A stretch of 64,000 bases of DNA from Tamilnaduibacter salinus (lineage in GTDB: Bacteria > Pseudomonadota > Gammaproteobacteria > Pseudomonadales > Oleiphilaceae): positions 328,160 to 392,159 of the forward strand of contig NZ_QEKQ01000003.1 of assembly GCF_003096655.1 (NCBI RefSeq). The letters are read 5' to 3'. The translations under genes and the position numbers were made by a program. Within the stretch, counting starts at the first letter, position 1. Every line of letters begins with the position of its first letter. Under the pieces are notes generated by a model that ran no database searches, was not told the DNA's origin, and saw only the letters and a program-made list of their open reading frames with translations. Positions 59,594 through 64,000 of the stretch are shown piece by piece.

Positions 59594-62500
59594 ACATACC
59601 GACGACCACACCGACCATGCCCACCTTCGTGCGCCAGTTCCTGATGCTGGGCAAGAAAGTCTGGCCGTTCCTCAAGATGGCGGGCAAGCTCGTGTTCTGG
59701 CTGGGCCTCGTCGCGGCGCTGGGGGCCCTCTGGTGGTTCGGGCCGATGTGGGAATGGGACGGCTCGCATCCTTTGGCGTCCTGGGAAAGCCGCGCGCTGA
59801 TCACCCTGGGTGTGGTGTTCCTGATCCTGCTGATCTGGGGGCTGATACTCGCCCGCCGCCTGAAATCGGTCAACAGGGAACGGGCCGAGGAGGAGAAGGA
59901 GCAGGAGGACCCGCTGCTGGCCTACGAGCGACGCCAGAACCGCCTGCTCGACAAGGCACTGCTCCGGCTGCGGCAGGCCATCCCAGGCCGGCGCTGGCGC
60001 TACAAACTGCCCTGGTATCTGGTGATCGGGCTGGAGGAGGACGGCAAGACCAGTCTGATCCAGCGCTCCGGCCAGCGGTTCACGGTCAGTCAGAAGCGCA
60101 AGCGGGCCACCGAGCGCAATCCCATGGAGTTCGAGTGGTGGGTCAGCGATCGGGCGGTACTCATCGATCCGGACGGCACGCTGATCAGCCAGCCGGCGGG
60201 GGCCGACGAGGGCGAAGGTCTGCCGGAGCGGCTCTGGGGGCATTTCCTGACCTGGCTGGAGGCCAACCGGCCGCGGCGGCCATTGAACGGCGTGGTGCTG
60301 ACCGTTGACCTGTCCCGACTGGCGAGCCTGGACGATCAGGAGCGACAGGCGCGGGCGGTTCAGCTTCGCAGTCGACTGCGGGAGCTGATGGAGCGCCTGG
60401 GCACGCGGCTGCCCGTCTATGTCACCTTCACCAAGATGGACCTGCTGCACGGCTTCGAACCGTTCTTCCGCAAGCTCTCGGAAAAGGAACGGCAGCGGCC
60501 GCTGGGTCTGACCTTCTCGCCGGGCTCGGTCAACGAGCCGGACAGTTGGCTGGATGAGTTTGACGATCAGTACGAGCAACTGATGGACCAGCTCCAGCAA
60601 CACCTGCCGACCATGCTGGCGGACACCCGTGAGAACGAGGAACGCGCCGCGATCTACTCGTTCACCCGCCAGATGGCGGGGCTGCATGGCGTGCTGCAAC
60701 GCTTCCTCGGGGAAATGCTGGCCGCCGATGCCTTTTCCACCACAGCCCTGGTGCGCGGGGTGTATTTCACCTCGGTCTATCAGGAAGGCGTGCCCGAGGA
60801 CCCCTACGTCACCGCCGCGGCGCACCATTATGGGTTGCCTTCGGCGGTCCAGCCGGCCCAGCGGGGGCGCCAGTCGCGGACCTGGTTCAGTGAGCAGCTG
60901 TTCTCCCGCGTCATCTATCCCGAAGCGGGCCTGGCTGGTGACAACCGACGGGTGATCCGGCAGCGCCGGCGGTCACTGGCCGTCGCGGCCGTGCTGTTTC
61001 TTGCCGCCGGTCTGGGCACGACAGCAGGCTGGCATCACTTCTTCCTGCAGAACGCCGAGGCGGCGGAGCGGGTGCAGACCCGCGTGCAGGGATTTTTGGA
61101 CAACTGGAACCCGGTGGGCCATGAAACCGACCCGACCGGCCGCAACCTGCTGGAGCCGCTGGATCAGCTGCGTGAGGCGACACTGGCCTACGGCAACTAC
61201 CGTGAGCAATGGCGTTGGGTCGAGGACATGGGGCTCTATCAGGGCCATCGTGTCGGCCCGGAAGTGGAAGCGGCCTACCTCAACATGCTGGCGTATCAAT
61301 ACCTGCCGGCGCTGATGATCGGCGTGATGGACAACATGAACGCCGCACCGGAGGGCAGTTCCGAACGGCTGCGCCACCTGCGGGTGCTGCGCATGCTCTA
61401 CGATGGCAGTGGTCGTCGCGACGATCTGGTCAGTGATTACATGTCCGACTACTGGCAGCAACGTTACCCGGGGCAACGCTCGGTTCAGGACCGGCTGCAC
61501 AAGCACCTCGATTACGCCATGGCCCATACGGATCTGGCGACCTGGCAGCAGGAGGGCGATCGCTCGGCGGACATGGCGCTGATGCCCTTCCAGAGCAGTG
61601 TGGGCTGGGCGCAGAAACGGCTGGGCCGCACTCCCACGCCGGAGCGCGTCTACAGCGACCTCAAGGAGGCGTCCACGGACAGTCTGTCGGCAGCGCTGAA
61701 TGTGGGGCAGCAGAGCGGACCGGCTTTCAATACCGTGTTTGTCCGGGTCAACGACCGGGGGCAGGCGATGGACGAGTCGCCCGCGCCGGAGCAGGACCCG
61801 TTGCGCATTCACCGGATGCTGACCCGGGAGGGGCTGCAGCGTTACTTCCTGCGGCGGTCGGAATCGGTGACGGAGCTGGCGCTGGTGGATGCCTGGGTGC
61901 TGGGCCGGCGTGACGATGTGGATTTCAGCGACGCCGACGAGCAGGCGCTGCGCGCGCAACTGCGTGACCGCTACGTCCGGGATTACACCGCGCAGTGGCG
62001 CCGGGCGATCAGTCATCTGGACGTGCGCCGGTTCCGGGATCTGAACCACGGCGTTCGCGTGCTCGATAACCTGACCGGCGGCCATCAGCCGCTGACCGAG
62101 CTGCTGACCACACTGCGGATGAACACCGATCTCTTCCCGGACACACCGGGGGATCAGCAACTGCCCGAGGAAGCCCTGGAGGAGTCCCCGCGCTATCGAC
62201 TGGCCCAGCGGATTGCCGGCCAGTTCGAGGAGCTGCACGCGCTGACGGAAAAACCGGACGAGAAAACGCCCTCGACGCTGGAAGACATTCTCCAGGTTAG
62301 CCGGAATCTGCACGACTACCTGCGCGCCATCCAGGAAGCGCCGAACACCGGTAAGGCGGCGCTGGAGGCGGCGCGTGCGCGGCTGACCATGAAGGGTGAT
62401 GACCCGATCTTCACACTGCAGCGGCTGGCGCGGAACCAGCCGGAGCCGATCAACCGCATGCTCGAGAAGCTGGCGGCAGAGAGCTGGCGGGTGGTCCTCA

Positions 62501-63210
62501 ATCAGGCCGTCGCGCAACTGGAGCGCAAGTGGTACCGCGAGGTCTACCAGCCGTTCCAGCAGAAACTGGCGCGTCACTACCCCTTCCAGCCGGACGCTGG
62601 ACGCGATGCGGGGCTGAAGGACTTTGAATCCTTCTTCGGCCCGGACGGCACGCTGAACCGGTTCTATGAACAGCACCTGAAGCTGTTTCTGGAAGACCAC
62701 CCTGAGCACGTCGCCCTGAGTCAACGAGCCACGCTGGTGCGCCGGGACGTCATGCAGGCGTTGAGACAGGCGGAGAAGATCCGGGAGGCGTACTTCGCCC
62801 GCAGCGGCGGTCTCGACGTGGAGTTCGCCCTGGAACCGCTCAACCTGACGGCCAACAAACGCCGGAGTGTGATGAATGTCGATGGCCAACTGGTTGAATT
62901 CAGCCATGGTCCCCGGCAAAGTATTCCGCTGATCTGGCCCAATACCCTGCGGGAAAGTGTCCAGAGTCGGGTCACACTGGTGCCGGCGACGCTCAACCGC
63001 TCCCCGCGCAGCAAGATCGCGCGCGGTCCCTGGGCCTTCTTCCGCCTGCTGGACAAGGCGGAGGTGAACGGTGTCAGTGCCAGTGCCGTGGACATCACGT
63101 TCCGGCTGGACGATGGCGAAGTACAATACCGCCTGCACGCGGCCGGCAACACCAACCCGTTCACCCAGCAACTGCTGGCGGACTACAGCCTGCCGGGCAG
63201 CCTGTACTAA
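59590..63210 (+). CDS. tssM: T6SS inner-membrane protein TssM (IcmF)
   Basis: This 1206-residue core membrane protein has two N-terminal helices (about residues 33-52 and 69-92) and a cytoplasmic domain with Walker-like GLEEDGKTS (about 146-154), which still fits GxxxxGK[TS]. A third helix lies at about 459-480. The long periplasmic part binds TssJ and ends with YRLHAAGNTNPFTQQLLADY. It overlaps tssA by 4 nt. Confidence 0.95.
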   Translation: MNIPTTTPTMPTFVRQFLMLGKKVWPFLKMAGKLVFWLGLVAALGALWWFGPMWEWDGSHPLASWESRALITLGVVFLILLIWGLILARRLKSVNRERAEEEKEQEDPLLAYERRQNRLLDKALLRLRQAIPGRRWRYKLPWYLVIGLEEDGKTSLIQRSGQRFTVSQKRKRATERNPMEFEWWVSDRAVLIDPDGTLISQPAGADEGEGLPERLWGHFLTWLEANRPRRPLNGVVLTVDLSRLASLDDQERQARAVQLRSRLRELMERLGTRLPVYVTFTKMDLLHGFEPFFRKLSEKERQRPLGLTFSPGSVNEPDSWLDEFDDQYEQLMDQLQQHLPTMLADTRENEERAAIYSFTRQMAGLHGVLQRFLGEMLAADAFSTTALVRGVYFTSVYQEGVPEDPYVTAAAHHYGLPSAVQPAQRGRQSRTWFSEQLFSRVIYPEAGLAGDNRRVIRQRRRSLAVAAVLFLAAGLGTTAGWHHFFLQNAEAAERVQTRVQGFLDNWNPVGHETDPTGRNLLEPLDQLREATLAYGNYREQWRWVEDMGLYQGHRVGPEVEAAYLNMLAYQYLPALMIGVMDNMNAAPEGSSERLRHLRVLRMLYDGSGRRDDLVSDYMSDYWQQRYPGQRSVQDRLHKHLDYAMAHTDLATWQQEGDRSADMALMPFQSSVGWAQKRLGRTPTPERVYSDLKEASTDSLSAALNVGQQSGPAFNTVFVRVNDRGQAMDESPAPEQDPLRIHRMLTREGLQRYFLRRSESVTELALVDAWVLGRRDDVDFSDADEQALRAQLRDRYVRDYTAQWRRAISHLDVRRFRDLNHGVRVLDNLTGGHQPLTELLTTLRMNTDLFPDTPGDQQLPEEALEESPRYRLAQRIAGQFEELHALTEKPDEKTPSTLEDILQVSRNLHDYLRAIQEAPNTGKAALEAARARLTMKGDDPIFTLQRLARNQPEPINRMLEKLAAESWRVVLNQAVAQLERKWYREVYQPFQQKLARHYPFQPDAGRDAGLKDFESFFGPDGTLNRFYEQHLKLFLEDHPEHVALSQRATLVRRDVMQALRQAEKIREAYFARSGGLDVEFALEPLNLTANKRRSVMNVDGQLVEFSHGPRQSIPLIWPNTLRESVQSRVTLVPATLNRSPRSKIARGPWAFFRLLDKAEVNGVSASAVDITFRLDDGEVQYRLHAAGNTNPFTQQLLADYSLPGSLY

Positions 63211-63242
63211 CGGAATAGACGCACAGAAAAGGAGATCACACC

Positions 63243-63527
63243 ATGGCAAACGTGGTTCTGTTGGGGGACGTCGACACGGGGCACCCCCCGTTCCCCCCGA
63301 CGCCCGTCATCGCGGGCAGTGGCACGGTCATGCTGGACGGCAAACCGCTGGCGCGGATCGGCGATCCGCTGATGATCCACGCGGCACCCCCGATACCGCC
63401 CCATCCCCGCGCCGTAGCCGCCGGCAGCAGCACCGTGCTCGTCGAAGGCGTCCCCGTCGCCCGCACCGGCGACCTGGTCTCCTGCGGCGGCGTCCTCATC
63501 GGCAGCGGCACGGCGATGAGCGGGTAA
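63243..63527 (+). CDS. PAAR-domain spike-tip protein
   Basis: This 94-residue protein is a minimal PAAR repeat, the sharp tip on VgrG. It shows ARIGDPLMIHAAPPIPPHPR, SSTVLVEGVPVARTGDLVSC and a Gly-rich end. There is no effector extension, so it would be a bare tip. It starts 32 nt after tssM with AAGGAG before the ATG. Confidence 0.9.
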   Translation: MANVVLLGDVDTGHPPFPPTPVIAGSGTVMLDGKPLARIGDPLMIHAAPPIPPHPRAVAAGSSTVLVEGVPVARTGDLVSCGGVLIGSGTAMSG

Positions 63528-63554
63528 CGTCGCTAACGAGTGTGTGACAACGAG

Positions 63555-63792
63555 GGGGTCGCCGCGGAACCCGCGGAAGGACGCGGAAAGGGTTGAATAG
63601 CCACAGAAAGACACGGAAAGCACGGAAACGCCCTTCGGGCGCGAACAGCATGAAAGAGCAGGTTGGACGGACGAGCGCAACAGATACCTTTGTTTCCAAT
63701 CGTTCTTTTCCGTCCGTGCTTTCCGTGTCTTTCCGTGGCTAAAAACGTCTTTTTATTTTTCCGCGTCCTTCCGCGGATTCCGCGGCGACCCC
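63555..63792. repeat. 238-bp nested inverted repeat built of GGAA-rich units
   Basis: Outer arms of 35 nt (63555-63589 with 63758-63792) match at 34/35. Inner arms of 29 nt (63598-63626 with 63713-63741) match at 28/29. The left half carries repeated CGCGGAA and CACGGAAAG units, the right half their complements. A small hairpin CGCCC-TTC-GGGCG is at 63629-63641. No gene inside. It lies between the PAAR gene and vgrG. Similar CACGGAAAG-type repeats occur in many proteobacterial genomes (recollection, not searched). Confidence 0.85.
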
Positions 63793-63823
63793 ACAATCGA
63801 TTCATCTTCACGGACCGAAGATC

Positions 63824-64000
63824 ATGCCACAGGCCAAGGGACTGCAATTCACCGTCCGGGTGGGCCAACTGCCGGACGATCATTTCGCGGTGGTGGGCTT
63901 CTCAGTGCACGAGGGGCTCTCCGAGTTGTTCGAGGGCGTTGTTGAGCTGGCCAGTACCGATGCGGCGGTTGCCGCAGGGGACGTGCTCGAGCAGCCCATC
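63824..64000 (+). CDS. vgrG: T6SS spike protein VgrG (first 59 codons)
   Basis: Translated by hand: MPQAKGLQFTVRVGQLPDDH, then FAVVGFSVHEGLSELFEGVV, typical of the VgrG N-terminal gp27-like domain. The frame is open to the window edge. It follows the nested repeat by 31 nt and would pair with the PAAR tip just upstream. Any C-terminal effector lies beyond the window. Confidence 0.88.
   Translation, partial: MPQAKGLQFTVRVGQLPDDHFAVVGFSVHEGLSELFEGVVELASTDAAVAAGDVLEQPI

Noticed and set aside
59590..60200. Loss of the TssM nucleotide-binding motif
   Set aside because: GLEEDGKTS still fits GxxxxGK[TS], so loss cannot be claimed.
60973..63249. 758-codon open frame on the minus strand under tssM
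   Set aside because: Shadow frame; tssM is fully conserved on the other strand.
63598..63741. CRISPR array
   Set aside because: The repeated GGAA units are 7-10 nt with no regular spacers, and are arranged as an inverted repeat, not direct repeats.

Overview
The window is high-GC DNA from a gammaproteobacterium, probably a salt-adapted one in the Pseudomonas / Halomonas / Ectothiorhodospiraceae neighbourhood. This rests on gene order and on the acidic character of many proteins; no rRNA or marker search was possible. Several blocks keep the order known from Pseudomonas or E. coli: yqgE-yqgF-pyrR-pyrB-pyrC', gshB divergent from pilGHIJK-chpABC, pckA-hslO-hslR-yrfG, and rsmD / ftsY-ftsE-ftsX-rpoH. 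No tRNA, rRNA, CRISPR array or complete transposase gene was seen.

Layout. Positions 1-14600 (minus strand) hold one long chemosensory cluster for type IV pili: pilG, pilH, pilI, pilJ, pilK (cheR), a 2419-residue chpA, chpB (cheB) and chpC, followed by zur and znuC, which runs off the left edge. Positions 14937-20978 (plus) carry gshB, a tonB-like gene, yqgE, yqgF, pyrR, pyrB and a catalytically dead dihydroorotase gene pyrC'. The yqgF-pyrR junction is split by a 270-bp nested palindromic element. Positions 21331-25984 hold a TRAP-type transporter set (binding protein, TatT-like lipoprotein, large permease) with an HU gene lying inverted inside it. Positions 26090-33252 are mostly housekeeping: pckA, hslO, hslR, yrfG, a small exported protein, mutM, a fatty-acid desaturase and rsmD. 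Positions 33425-37396 carry ftsY, ftsE, ftsX and rpoH. Then come a glxR-hyi pair, a two-component system, a small unknown gene, greB with a terminator in its leader, an exported orphan, a lone integron-integrase-type N-terminal domain and an acyl-CoA-binding protein.

Positions 44055-64000 are a type VI secretion cluster on the plus strand: tssB, tssC, tssE, tssF, tssG, tagH (FHA), tssJ, tssK, tssL, tssH (clpV), vasH (sigma-54 activator), tagO, tssA, tssM, a PAAR protein and the first 59 codons of vgrG. The gene for the tube protein Hcp is not in the cluster as far as the window shows. A second nested inverted repeat sits between the PAAR gene and vgrG.

How the parts work together: the Pil-Chp genes would relay surface or chemical signals to pilus motors; the T6SS genes build membrane complex (TssJLM), baseplate (TssEFGK, TssA), sheath (TssBC), spike (PAAR, VgrG) and recycling ATPase (ClpV), probably with sigma-54 control through VasH. 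The least ordinary signals are the two nested palindromic elements, especially the one at 17817-18086, whose two ~97-nt arms share an apical hairpin differing by a compensating base-pair change.
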